This document shows positions 32,262-40,318 of a stretch of 44,656 nucleotides of DNA, in pieces; the first letter of the stretch is position 1, and each line of letters starts with the position of its first letter. Below the pieces are notes generated by a model. The model was given only the letters and a program-made list of their open reading frames with translations, was not told where the DNA came from and ran no database searches. The translations under genes and the position numbers were made by a program. The stretch is from Planctomycetota bacterium (lineage in GTDB: Bacteria; Planctomycetota; Phycisphaerae; Sedimentisphaerales; Anaerohalosphaeraceae), in NCBI GenBank assembly GCA_029552545.1, contig JAKPDO010000007.1, positions 1 to 44,656 of the forward strand, given 5' to 3'.

Positions 32262-33326
32262 ATGGCGAAAAAAACCCGCAGACGTTCGGAAAAGGCCGGC
32301 TTGCCCCCCGGGACGCTCGTACATACCGGAGAGCGGCCGCCGGAAGCAACCGTTATCACTGTCTTTGAATACGGGCCGGATTTCTATGAGGAGCGAAAGC
32401 CGGTTCGCCTGGAGGAGTGCTTTAAGCCCCAGCCCCTGCAGACCGTTCGCTGGATAAACATCGACGGGCTGGCGGATATCAGCGTCATTGAAGGCATCGG
32501 ACGTCAGTTCGGGGTTCACCCCCTGATTTTGGAGGATATTTTAAGCACCGGCCAGCGTCCCAAATGCGATGACAGCACGTCCCATCTGTTCGTCGTGTTT
32601 CGGATGCTGCAATATATAGATGCCACCGAGGCGATTCAGTCGGAACAGGTGAGCATCCTGCTGGGGCCCGGTTATGTCGTCTCTTTTCAGGAAAGTGTGG
32701 GGGATGTTTTTGACCCGATTCGGGAGCAAATTCGTACCGGACGGGGACGCGTGCGGAACACCAAGGCGGATTATCTGGTCTATCGGCTGATGGACGCCGT
32801 CGTGGACGGGTATTTTCTGATTCTGGAAAAACTGGGCGAGCGGGTCGAGGCCCTCGAGCAGGAAGTGATAAAAGAACCGTCGGAGGAGACGCTCAACCGG
32901 ATTTATGCACTGAAACGAGAACTGATTTATCTGCGCAAATCGGTCTGGCCGCTTCGGGGGGTCATCAGCCAGATTGAAAAAACCGCCAGCCCACTGATTA
33001 CGGATACGACGGAACCGTATTTTCGCGACGTCTATGACCATACGATTCAGGTGATGGATTCGGTGGATACCTTCCGCGATACGGTGTCGGGGCTTCTGGA
33101 TATTTACCTGACCAGCATCAGCAATCGGCTGAATGCGATTATGAAAGTGCTGACGATTATCACCACGATTTTCATTCCCTTATCTTTTATTGCCAGCATT
33201 TACGGGATGAATTTTCGGTATATGCCGGAACTGGAATGGCGCTGGGGGTATCCAACCGTGCTGGGGGCGATGGGGACAATCTTTTTAGGAATGCTGTATT
33301 TCTTTAAGAAGAACAAATGGCTGTAG
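32262..33326 (+). CDS. corA: CorA family Mg2+/Co2+ channel
   Basis: A 354-aa protein with a large cytoplasmic N-terminal domain (WINIDGLADISVIEGIGRQFGVHPLILEDIL), the long helix region (YLVYRLMDAVVDGYFLILEKLGERVEALE), and two C-terminal helices. The first helix ends in the pore motif YGMNF (G315-M316-N317); the channel end is FFKKNKWL. All family hallmarks are present, so it should form a pentameric magnesium channel. The ATG at 32262 is preferred over TTG 32232 (AAGGA 8 nt upstream). It is followed after 19 bp by UPF0316, likely the same operon. Confidence 0.95.
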   Translation: MAKKTRRRSEKAGLPPGTLVHTGERPPEATVITVFEYGPDFYEERKPVRLEECFKPQPLQTVRWINIDGLADISVIEGIGRQFGVHPLILEDILSTGQRPKCDDSTSHLFVVFRMLQYIDATEAIQSEQVSILLGPGYVVSFQESVGDVFDPIREQIRTGRGRVRNTKADYLVYRLMDAVVDGYFLILEKLGERVEALEQEVIKEPSEETLNRIYALKRELIYLRKSVWPLRGVISQIEKTASPLITDTTEPYFRDVYDHTIQVMDSVDTFRDTVSGLLDIYLTSISNRLNAIMKVLTIITTIFIPLSFIASIYGMNFRYMPELEWRWGYPTVLGAMGTIFLGMLYFFKKNKWL

Positions 33327-33345
33327 CCGCTCACGAAGAACCGAA

Positions 33346-33945
33346 ATGGCTGAAAGCTGGATGAATTCTTTTTGGTTTTCCTGGGTTGTACTTCCGTTTC
33401 TGATTTTCATTGCCCGCATTGCGGATGTGACGATTGGAACGATTCGTCTGATTTTTGTCGCGCGCGGGATGAAGGTACTGGCGCCGCTGGCTGGCTTTTT
33501 TGAAGTGCTGATCTGGCTGGTAGTCATCAGCCAGATTATGCAGCATCTGGCCAATCCGCTCTGCTATATTGCCTATGCCGCCGGATTTGCGGCTGGCAAC
33601 TATATCGGGATGATGCTTGTGGACCGGCTGTCGCTGGGCAAGGTGATTATTCGAATTATTACACAGAAAGATGCCGGTCCGCTGGTGGAGTCTCTGAAGG
33701 AACACCAGTTTGGCGTGACCGTCCTTGACGGCCGGGGTGTTCAGGGGAAGGTGCAGGTGATTTTTACAGTGGTCAAGCGGGCTCACATCGAGGATGTGCA
33801 GCGGCTGATTCGTCAGTTCAATCCGCAGGCCTTCTATTCGATTGAAGAGGTCGGGGATGTGGAAAAGGGGGTTTTCCCGGCAGAAAAGACCCGATGGAAA
33901 GCGGAATGGCTGCGGGCACTGATGCCGTTTCGGAAAGGGAAATAA
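33346..33945 (+). CDS. UPF0316 membrane protein (DUF5698 plus DUF2179)
   Basis: A 199-aa protein. Three membrane helices form the DUF5698 part, including FLIFIARIADVTIGTIRLIFVARG. The soluble DUF2179 domain follows (IRIITQKDAGPLVESLKEHQFGVTVLDGRGVQGKVQVIFTVVKR). Conserved family residues are present and the length is typical. DUF2179 resembles small ligand-binding domains; the ligand is unknown. The start at 33346 has a weak RBS, and ATG 33361 is an alternative. Nineteen bp behind corA suggests co-transcription. Two or three hairpins follow. Confidence 0.88.
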   Translation: MAESWMNSFWFSWVVLPFLIFIARIADVTIGTIRLIFVARGMKVLAPLAGFFEVLIWLVVISQIMQHLANPLCYIAYAAGFAAGNYIGMMLVDRLSLGKVIIRIITQKDAGPLVESLKEHQFGVTVLDGRGVQGKVQVIFTVVKRAHIEDVQRLIRQFNPQAFYSIEEVGDVEKGVFPAEKTRWKAEWLRALMPFRKGK

Positions 33946-33967
33946 AGACCCACAGGGTCTTGTAAAA

Positions 33968-34027
33968 AGGGCCGCAAGGGGGTCGCCCTGCGGCCTGTGT
34001 GTAAACGGGGGTCTATCGACCCCTTTT
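33968..34027 (+). terminator. Two hairpins after UPF0316, the second ending in TTTT
   Basis: GGCCGCA-A-GGG (33970-33980) pairs with CCCTGCGGCC (33986-33995), one bulged A. GGGGTC (34008-34013), loop TATC, GACCCC (34018-34023) then TTTT. A small GACCC-ACA-GGGTC hairpin lies just upstream at about 33948. Together they should end the corA transcript. Confidence 0.6.
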
Positions 34028-34160
34028 AGGGTACGAATCAGTGTATAAAATGGGCAATCCCTTTACAAGCAAGGAAACGTTAAAATAGAGAAGATATTGA
34101 GATTTTGCCCCATCCGGCCGGATTTTATCGGAAATCCCCCAAAAAATTTTTTTCAAAGAA

Positions 34161-34925
34161 TCAAGCACGCATGTAGAGGCCGCCGTTGACGGCAATGTAT
34201 TCACCGGTAATAAAGTCCGCCTCACGGCTGGCCAGAAAGAGCATCACTTTGGCGACATCTTCGGCGGTGCCGTTGCGTCCGAGGGGGGTTTCCTGGGCGA
34301 CCTTCTGTCTGCGTTCGGGCGTGGAGAACCGCTCGTGGAAGCGGGTTTCAATCAGGCCCGGCACAACGGTATTGACACGGATGCCGTAGGGGGCGAATTC
34401 GCGGGCCATCGCAATGGTCATCATATGCACCGCGGATTTGGCGGCGGCGTAGATGCCGGAGCCGCCTCCCCCGCCGTGATGCCCCGCCACCGAACCGACA
34501 TTCACGATGCAGCCGCTCGATTGCTTCAAATGCTGCAGGGCAAACCGCGTCGCCAGAAAGACGCTGCGGCAGTTGGTTGCAAAGACATCCTCATAAAACT
34601 CCAGTGTCATCTCTTCGATGGATTCTCGGGCCAGCATCGTGCCGGCATTGTTAATCAGGATATCCAGTCCCCCGGCCGCAGAAACAAAATCGCGGACAAG
34701 CCGCTCGACCTGCTTTTCGTCCCGCATATCTGCGCAGAGCAGACAGCCGTCGGAAACGGCTTTCACCTGCCGGAGCGTCTCCTCGCCGCCGGAACGGGTT
34801 TGAAAATAGTGAACGCCGACAAAACAGCCCTGGCGGGCAAAGGCCACTGCAGCGGCCTGACCGATACCGCTGCTGGACCCTGTCACCAAAACGCGCTTGC
34901 CTCGCAGGTCTTCGTAAACAGCCAT
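34161..34925 (-). CDS. SDR family oxidoreductase
   Basis: A 254-aa NAD(P)-dependent dehydrogenase with a Rossmann start GKRVLVTGSSSGIG (residues 9-22), the ILINNAGT motif, catalytic Ser in VNVGSVAGHH, and the Y-x-x-x-K pair in IYAAAKSAVH. It ends GRNGTAEDVAKVMLFLASREADFITGEYIAVNGG, the common 3-oxoacyl-reductase/glucose-dehydrogenase-like tail. The substrate cannot be read from the sequence. GAGGAAGGG lies before ATG 34925. A longer frame starts in the phosphomannomutase stop (TAATG) at 34958, but the RBS favours 34925. The two genes are probably co-transcribed. Confidence 0.9.
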   Translation of the reverse strand: MAVYEDLRGKRVLVTGSSSGIGQAAAVAFARQGCFVGVHYFQTRSGGEETLRQVKAVSDGCLLCADMRDEKQVERLVRDFVSAAGGLDILINNAGTMLARESIEEMTLEFYEDVFATNCRSVFLATRFALQHLKQSSGCIVNVGSVAGHHGGGGGSGIYAAAKSAVHMMTIAMAREFAPYGIRVNTVVPGLIETRFHERFSTPERRQKVAQETPLGRNGTAEDVAKVMLFLASREADFITGEYIAVNGGLYMRA

Positions 34926-34957
34926 ACCCTTCCTCAGCGGTGCAGTCCCGTTTCGCA

Positions 34958-36337
34958 TTAATGAGCGACCGGCTGGCCCAGAAATTCCTTCAGTTCCGCC
35001 AGTTTTTCCGCGAGCAGTTCGGGCGTCTTGGCCTCGACATTCAGCCGCAGGAGCGGTTCCGTATTGCTCGGGCGGACGTTGAACCACCAGTCCTTAAACT
35101 GCACGGTGATGCCGTCGAGGTCATCGACCTGTCCCTGGCTGTATTTGCGGGCCAGCTCCTTCATTACGGCTTCTTTGTTTTCCACCTCAAAGTTCATCTC
35201 GCCGCTGGAGGCATACCGGCGAAGCGGGGCAATCAGTTCACTCATTGACTTGGTGGAGGTGCCGAGAATATTGAGCAGATGCACCAGCGTAATCATGCCG
35301 GAGTCGGCATAGAAATTGTCGCGGTAATAGAAATGCCCGCTCAGTTCGCCGCCGAAGCAGGCGTGGCTGTCGCGGAGGGTCTTCTTCATAAAGGCATGGC
35401 CGACCCGTTCGCGCCGCGGGGTGCCGCCGTGTTTGATAATCTCTTCAGGCACAACATGGCTGCTGCGGAGGTCATAGACGATTGCCGAGCCGGGGTTTTT
35501 GGCCAGGAAATACGGCACCATCAGGGCCGTCAGCAGGTCGCAGCCGATGGTGCGGCCCTGCTCATCGACAACCATCAGCCGGTCGGCGTCGCCGTCGAAG
35601 CAAACCCCGACATCCGCCTGCTTGTCCCGAACGACCTGACGCAGCTGGTTCAGGTTGGCTTCCACGAGCGGGTTGGGGTCGTGGACGAAGGTGCCGTCGT
35701 GTTTGAGGTTGATGCCGATCAGTTCGAGATTGTCCACATCGCCGAAGATGGCGGGCACCATCTTGCCGGCCATTCCGTTGGAGGCATCCACAACCACCCG
35801 AAGAAACCGGCGGCTGGGCTCCAGAAACTTCAGCACGTGATGCTTGTACTCGCGGGTCAGGTCGCACCGCTCCACCGAACCGTCGGGCCGTCCGAGGGTA
35901 TGCAGCAGGGCCGTAGCAATATGCTTAATATCCTTCAGGCCTGTATCGGCCCCGATGGGTTTGGCCTGCTGGCCGGAAATCTTAAAGCCGTTGTACTTGG
36001 CCGGATTGTGCGAGGCGGTCACCTGGACGCCGCCGCAGGTGCCCAGATGATTGATGGCAAAATACATCTGCGGGGTGTCAATCATCCCGATGTCAATGAC
36101 ATTCGTGCGGGCGGCATTCATCCCTTCAATCAGGGCCTTAGCCAGGGCCGGGCTGTGCGTGCGCATATCATAGCCGACGCAGATGCTCTGGGCGTTGGCC
36201 AGACCCCGTTCATATCCCCGCAGCATCGAGCGAAGGAACTGGGCCGTGGCATGCCCGATTTTCCAGGCGGCTTCCTCATCCAGCTGATCCGGATAGATTC
36301 CGCGAATGTCATAAGCCTTAAAAATGGCAGGATTCAT
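34958..36337 (-). CDS. Phosphomannomutase/phosphoglucomutase
   Basis: A 459-aa alpha-D-phosphohexomutase that interconverts Man-6-P/Man-1-P and Glc-6-P/Glc-1-P for nucleotide sugar synthesis. The phospho-serine is S109 in TASHNP. The Mg loop is D248-G-D-A-D-R253. The sugar-binding GGELSGHFY and phosphate-binding RPSNTEPLLRL are intact. N-terminal FKAYDIRG is typical of the AlgC/ManB group. GGGAGA precedes the ATG at 36337. A G+C-rich hairpin lies in the leader. It precedes the SDR gene. Confidence 0.95.
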   Translation of the reverse strand: MNPAIFKAYDIRGIYPDQLDEEAAWKIGHATAQFLRSMLRGYERGLANAQSICVGYDMRTHSPALAKALIEGMNAARTNVIDIGMIDTPQMYFAINHLGTCGGVQVTASHNPAKYNGFKISGQQAKPIGADTGLKDIKHIATALLHTLGRPDGSVERCDLTREYKHHVLKFLEPSRRFLRVVVDASNGMAGKMVPAIFGDVDNLELIGINLKHDGTFVHDPNPLVEANLNQLRQVVRDKQADVGVCFDGDADRLMVVDEQGRTIGCDLLTALMVPYFLAKNPGSAIVYDLRSSHVVPEEIIKHGGTPRRERVGHAFMKKTLRDSHACFGGELSGHFYYRDNFYADSGMITLVHLLNILGTSTKSMSELIAPLRRYASSGEMNFEVENKEAVMKELARKYSQGQVDDLDGITVQFKDWWFNVRPSNTEPLLRLNVEAKTPELLAEKLAELKEFLGQPVAH

Positions 36338-36373
36338 TCGACATCTCCCAAAACGTAAGGATTTCCACCGAGA

Positions 36374-36393
36374 CCCGCCTTCGAACAGGCGGG
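36374..36393 (-). other. Leader hairpin of the phosphomannomutase gene
   Basis: CCCGCCT (36374-36380) and AGGCGGG (36387-36393) with a 6-nt loop, 37 bp upstream of the ATG at 36337 on the minus strand. No T tract. Function unclear. Confidence 0.35.
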
Positions 36394-36539
36394 ACGTTCC
36401 ATCATAAGCGTATCTTATGCCCTTCAGAAGCCCCTGTCAACAGACAAATTCGAGCGGTTTTTTCCCTTATCCTGATGAAAAGACTCTTGGTAAAATGATA
36501 TTGAAGCCGCTCGCTGAAAAAAAAGAAAGGAGGCCTTTT

Positions 36540-37873
36540 ATGAGTGTCAAACTTCCGTCGGTTTGGTTTCGAAAACGGCTGAAAAGCGAACTGCCCATCC
36601 TGGAGGCGGAAGGTCTGCTGTCTGCCGAACAAGCGGCGGCCGTGCGTCAGCGCTATCGACTGGATGCGCTGGCATCCGAAAGCACCGGAGCCCTGCTGAC
36701 CACGATTTACTTCATCGGGGCTACGCTGGTCGGCATCGGCATTATCAGTTTTGTGGCGGCACACTGGACCTATCTGAGCCGTGAACTGAAACTGACGCTG
36801 ATTTTAGGGGTGATGCTGGCCGCTCACATCAGCGGATTCCTGCTCTGGAAGGTGAGCGGGCGCTGGCCCAAACTGGGTCATACCCTCGTACTGCTGGGGA
36901 CGCTGATTTTCGGGGCCAACATCGGCCTTGTTGCCCAGATTTTTCACGTGCAGAGCAACTTTTACAACGGTTTTGCGGCCTGGACGCTCGGTGCCGTCGC
37001 CGTCGCCTGGGCGGTCAGGAGCGTTCCCAATGCCGTGCTGGGGCTGATTACAGCCGCCGTTTTTGGATTTGGAAATCTGGATTCTCCTTTGTTCATCTGG
37101 TTTGCTCCGGCGGTCCTGATTCTCTTTGTTCCGCTGGTTTATTATCTCCGGTCGCAATGGGTGCTGTGGGGCACACTTCTGGTGAGCGGTTTTTTCTGGC
37201 CGATGTCAGTCCAAAACGCTTTCGAAGACGGCTTTTCCGAATACAGGTTCGCCGCGGCGGCCTCCCTGCTGGGGTTGGCGTTTTTCTGCTGGGGTCTGGC
37301 GGGCTGGAGAAGTCCACAAGGACGGTTTGTGTCTGTGCCCTGCTGGATTGTCGGGCTTTTCTGGAGCATCCTGACGGTCTTCTTGGCTTCGTTTATTCAA
37401 TACGCCCAAGATATGGCAACGGAAGTTATTGAAATGAATGAATCGACCGGTCAGTTTCCCCTGCTGATTCTCGCCGGCGTGCTGGCCGCCGGGGCTGTCG
37501 GACTTGCGGTGTATTCCGGGCCTGTTCTGAAAAACCGGCTGTCGGTGATTTTTCTGGTGCTGTCGGGGGCGGCCTTTGCCGCAACGGCCCTGCTGCCGCA
37601 AACGAGCACCTTTGATATTGTGCTGATTGCCGCCAACGTGATTTTTCTCCTGATGACGGGGGCCTTTTTTACGGCAGTCTGGTGCTGGAGGACCGTCGGG
37701 TCTTTTGGGCCTCAGTACTGCTGGCGGCCGGGTATATCCTGGCCCGCACGCTCGAGTATGAAACCGGACTGATGCTAAAGGCCGCGGTCTTTGTCGGCTG
37801 CGGCATTGGGCTGATTGCGGCCGGTGTACTGTTCGAACGCTATCTACGAAAGAGGAGGTCCGCTCATGGCTAA
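36540..37873 (+). CDS. DUF2157 membrane protein, interrupted by a frameshift near the C-terminus
   Basis: The ATG at 36540 follows a consensus AAAGGAGG. The N-terminal cytoplasmic part (LKSELPILEAEGLLSAEQAAAVRQRY) and about ten membrane helices are those of DUF2157 proteins. Reading frame 1 ends at 37772 after a non-membrane tail. A -1 shift at a six-T run (37665-37670) continues as YGSLVLEDRRVFWASVLLAAGYILA and two further helices to TAA 37871-37873. That end overlaps the ATG of the GDYXXLXY gene, as normal coupling would require. The intact product would be about 444 aa. It is either a sequencing or assembly indel, a real mutation, or slippage. Confidence 0.8.
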
Positions 37874-38396
37874 ACAAACCGTTTTCTTTGCGCTGGCGGT
37901 CGGGTTTCAGCTGGCTATCCTGGCCGCTGTCCCCGCCCGGCAAATTCATGCCCGGCTGACCGGGACGCTGATTACCATTCGTACAGCACCGGTCGATCCG
38001 TATGATTTCTTAAGCGGCTACCATGTCGTGCTGCGCTATGAGATTTCACAGGTTTCCAAAGAGCAATGGGCCGCTGTATCTTCTCCACAGAATCCCGCTG
38101 CAACGGTGTATGCCGTGCTGAAAAAAGGGCCGGAAGACATCTGGTCGCTCGAATCGCTGTCGCGAACGCTTCCGAAAAATCTTTCTCCGGAGCAAATTGC
38201 CGTGAAAGGAAGAATTCACCGGGATCAAATCCTCTACGGCATCGAACACTTTTTCATTCCGGAAGAGGGCCGAAATGAATTGGAGACAGCCCTGAGAAAC
38301 AATCGTGAACGGGCGCTGGCTCAGATTCGTGTGGACAAGTACGGAAACGCCGCCCTGATTCGTCTGATTGTGCAAGGCAAAACGTACGAATATTGA
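37866..38396 (+). CDS. GDYXXLXY domain protein
   Basis: A 176-aa membrane-anchored protein with one N-terminal helix (TVFFALAVGFQLAILAAV). The family motif appears as DPYDFLSGYHVVLRYEIS, where the first residues of G-D-Y-x-x-L-x-Y are S-G-Y. The C-terminal part (NELETALRNN and VDKYGNAALIRLIVQG) is also typical. GDYXXLXY proteins are regularly encoded with DUF2157/DUF4401 proteins; their function is unknown. The start overlaps the frame-shifted end of the DUF2157 gene by 8 bp, with AGAGGAGG upstream. Confidence 0.88.
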   Translation: MAKQTVFFALAVGFQLAILAAVPARQIHARLTGTLITIRTAPVDPYDFLSGYHVVLRYEISQVSKEQWAAVSSPQNPAATVYAVLKKGPEDIWSLESLSRTLPKNLSPEQIAVKGRIHRDQILYGIEHFFIPEEGRNELETALRNNRERALAQIRVDKYGNAALIRLIVQGKTYEY

Positions 38397-38408
38397 GCCG
38401 TTCCGGCG

Positions 38409-38993
38409 TTATTGTGCGGGGGTCTTCAGTTCGGCCACCAGCCGGCGTGTGGAAGGACTTTGGGCGGACTGGGCCTGCTTGAACGACGGGGCTGCATCCG
38501 GATAAAGGGTCTTGAAGAGCTCGTTGTTGCGGACGATTTCCTTGAGGGCATCGGATTTTTCCCGCGCCTGCCGGAAAAAGGCGGCGGCCTTCAGTCCCCA
38601 CGCCCCGCCCAGCAGCCCCGCCAACGCCAGGCCCAAATCCAGCAGACCATCCGCCATCGACCACGGTTTCAGCTCGGCGGCGGAGCTGTCGGCTTGCGCC
38701 CGGACGGCCGCGGGCCCTGCGGCAGCCAGAATCTCCTGCGCCGTCAGCACAGACCCCATTTCCTTCGGCAGGCCGTAATCGGCTGCAAAGGCACAGCTCT
38801 GCTGACAGGACAAAGCCGTCAGGTCCTGCAGCAGAGCAGAGGTCTGTTCCGAGACGGCCTGTTCGGCGGCCAGCTGGGCCGTCCGCAGGTGAAGCCAGGC
38901 GTTTTGTTTTTGGGCCTGCGTAGCCGGACGGCGGAACCCCTCACAGCCGCACAACAAAACCAACAGAATGAAAAGCCCACTGTACTTGTTCAT
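38409..38993 (-). CDS. Putative lipoprotein of the capsid cassette
   Basis: A 194-aa protein with a short signal peptide and lipobox (LLVLLCG-C). A helical Gln/Ala-rich region (HLRTAQLAAEQAVSEQTSALLQ) is followed by a second hydrophobic segment (LLDLGLALAGLLGGAWGL), then a charged helix. The combination of lipid anchor and internal membrane helix, last in the cassette, resembles spanin- or lysis-type accessory proteins, but there is no sequence match that I recognise. AAGGAGG lies 6 nt before the ATG. It converges with the GDYXXLXY gene. Confidence 0.6.
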   Translation of the reverse strand: MNKYSGLFILLVLLCGCEGFRRPATQAQKQNAWLHLRTAQLAAEQAVSEQTSALLQDLTALSCQQSCAFAADYGLPKEMGSVLTAQEILAAAGPAAVRAQADSSAAELKPWSMADGLLDLGLALAGLLGGAWGLKAAAFFRQAREKSDALKEIVRNNELFKTLYPDAAPSFKQAQSAQSPSTRRLVAELKTPAQ

Positions 38994-39066
38994 GTTTGCC
39001 TCCTTTTTTTCTTGATTTTCCCTGTCTTTTTTTCTATTCTGTTAAACAGATTCAAAGGATTCATCG

Positions 39067-39267
39067 ATGAGAACCGGAACACTGATTCTTTTAACGGTGC
39101 TGTTTGCCCTCGTCGGCATTGCCCTGATTGGAGGGGGAATCGGGTATCTGATTTGGGATGCCAAAAAGCAGAAGAAGGCGGCCCAGCGAAAAGCCAGGTT
39201 CCAATCGCCCGCCGGTTTTGCAGCTCCTTCCCAGCCGACCCAGGGACACGGCCCCGCCTCAAAATGA
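39067..39267 (+). CDS. 66-aa single-pass membrane protein
   Basis: It reads MRTGTLILLTVLFALVGIALIGGGIGYLIWDA, a Lys/Arg-rich stop-transfer stretch, then a Pro/Ser/Gln tail. AAGGATTC precedes the ATG. It lies on the plus strand inside an otherwise minus-strand cassette and overlaps the end of the holin-like gene by 9 bp tail to tail. Function unknown; it may be spurious, but the TM plus basic flank is realistic. Confidence 0.45.
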   Translation: MRTGTLILLTVLFALVGIALIGGGIGYLIWDAKKQKKAAQRKARFQSPAGFAAPSQPTQGHGPASK

Positions 39268-39516
39268 AGGGGATGACTTTGAGGCCTCGACGGCCCGCAG
39301 GCGGTATTCCTGCGAAAGGGTCTTTTCCTGCAGGGCCTCGAGCCGGCCTGTAAACCGCTCCTGATTGTTCAGCAGCAGTTTGACATCATAGGCCACGCGG
39401 TCCAGCTGCCGCTGGAGATTGACCCAGGTGCCGACAATCAGCCCCGCCAGCGTCAGGAGCTGAATCAGGACGGACAGATTGATTTTTCGATCCAGGTGCC
39501 AGTGCTGTGTTTCCAT
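39259..39516 (-). CDS. Phage-type small membrane protein (holin-like) with coiled coil
   Basis: An 85-aa protein, METQHWHLDRKINLSVLIQLLTLAGLIVGTWV, then LQRQLDRVAYDVKLLLNNQERFTGRLEALQEKT. The start x-HWHLDRKI followed by one helix and a coiled coil is common in phage-encoded membrane proteins positioned near lysis or head genes. It may be a holin or a capsid-linked membrane tether. AGGAAGG precedes ATG 39516. It lies 22 bp downstream of the preceding gene in the cassette. Confidence 0.65.
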   Translation of the reverse strand: METQHWHLDRKINLSVLIQLLTLAGLIVGTWVNLQRQLDRVAYDVKLLLNNQERFTGRLEALQEKTLSQEYRLRAVEASKSSPSF

Positions 39517-39538
39517 CGGTGCATTCCTTCCTGACTGA

Positions 39539-40201
39539 TTATTTTCGGGACATTTTCGGGGACAGAGGTGCCAGCGTTTTTTCGACAATCGTGCCGTCTT
39601 CCGAAAGAAACCGCAAAAGCGTTCGGCGTCGGATCTGCTCGGCGGCCTGCTCATAATGCTGCTGCTTGCTTCGATAGAGCGCCTCGGTCTCTTTGTTCTG
39701 AATCAGCGAGGCAAAGACCATCGCCAGAACCATCCGAACGGACAGGATGCGCAAAGGTTCTGTGCTGAGCAAATCCTCGAGTCGAAAGGCCGCATCGGGC
39801 CGGTCGGGAGCAATCTGAAGGGCCTCCATCAGCAGACGAGCGGCTTCGGCGGACTGAGCATCGAAGGTGCCGATGCGGTAAAACAGCGAGGTGCCGGTCC
39901 CAACAGGAATCGGCTCGCTTTCCGGATCGGCCCGTAAGACCGAAAGGGTCAGCTGCGAGGCACTATCCACACGAACAATCTCGTAAATCCCGTCGAGATT
40001 GCCGACGCCGTCCGACAGATAAATCAGATGCCCCGCACGCACTTGTTTGGCGGGGAAATTTTCGCCAGTTGCCAGGAACACGGTGCCGGAGACCTGCCCG
40101 TTCTGGCCGCGGGCGAGCGTCTGGCCGGCAAACGACGTGCCCTTGAAAATCATCGGTTCATAGCAAAGTAAGTCTGCATCGGTGGAGAAGGCAATTTTCA
40201 T
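39539..40201 (-). CDS. Capsid-cassette protein of unknown function (220 aa)
   Basis: The N-terminal 115 residues are beta-rich (GTSFAGQTLARGQNGQVSGTVFLAT, HLIYLSDGVGNLDGIYEIVRVDS, GTSLFYRIGTF). The C-terminal half is helical (AEAARLLMEALQIAP, EDLLSTEPLRILSVRMVLAMVFASLIQNKE). Position directly after the major capsid gene suggests a head-decoration, stopper or connector role, but no family is recognised. A 14-bp terminator-like hairpin separates it from the capsid gene. Confidence 0.6.
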   Translation of the reverse strand: MKIAFSTDADLLCYEPMIFKGTSFAGQTLARGQNGQVSGTVFLATGENFPAKQVRAGHLIYLSDGVGNLDGIYEIVRVDSASQLTLSVLRADPESEPIPVGTGTSLFYRIGTFDAQSAEAARLLMEALQIAPDRPDAAFRLEDLLSTEPLRILSVRMVLAMVFASLIQNKETEALYRSKQQHYEQAAEQIRRRTLLRFLSEDGTIVEKTLAPLSPKMSRK

Positions 40202-40256
40202 AAGACTGCTCCATCTTTCTTCTTTTCGGATTTCGAAATCAGGATTTCAGAAAAGA

Positions 40257-40312
40257 GGCGGATTCTGCGGACCTCCTGCTGCCGTTCGGGGTGCCCTGCC
40301 GCAGAACCCGCC
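40257..40312 (-). terminator. 14-bp hairpin directly after the major capsid gene
   Basis: GGCGGATTCTGCGG (40257-40270) and CCGCAGAACCCGCC (40299-40312), one G-U, 28-nt loop. On the minus strand it is followed by TCTTTTC. It is placed to reduce expression of downstream cassette genes relative to capsid. Confidence 0.65.
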
Positions 40313-40318
40313 CGATTT

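Noticed and set aside
35279..36358. 359-codon plus-strand frame
   Set aside because: Antisense to phosphomannomutase, with no motif; shadow.
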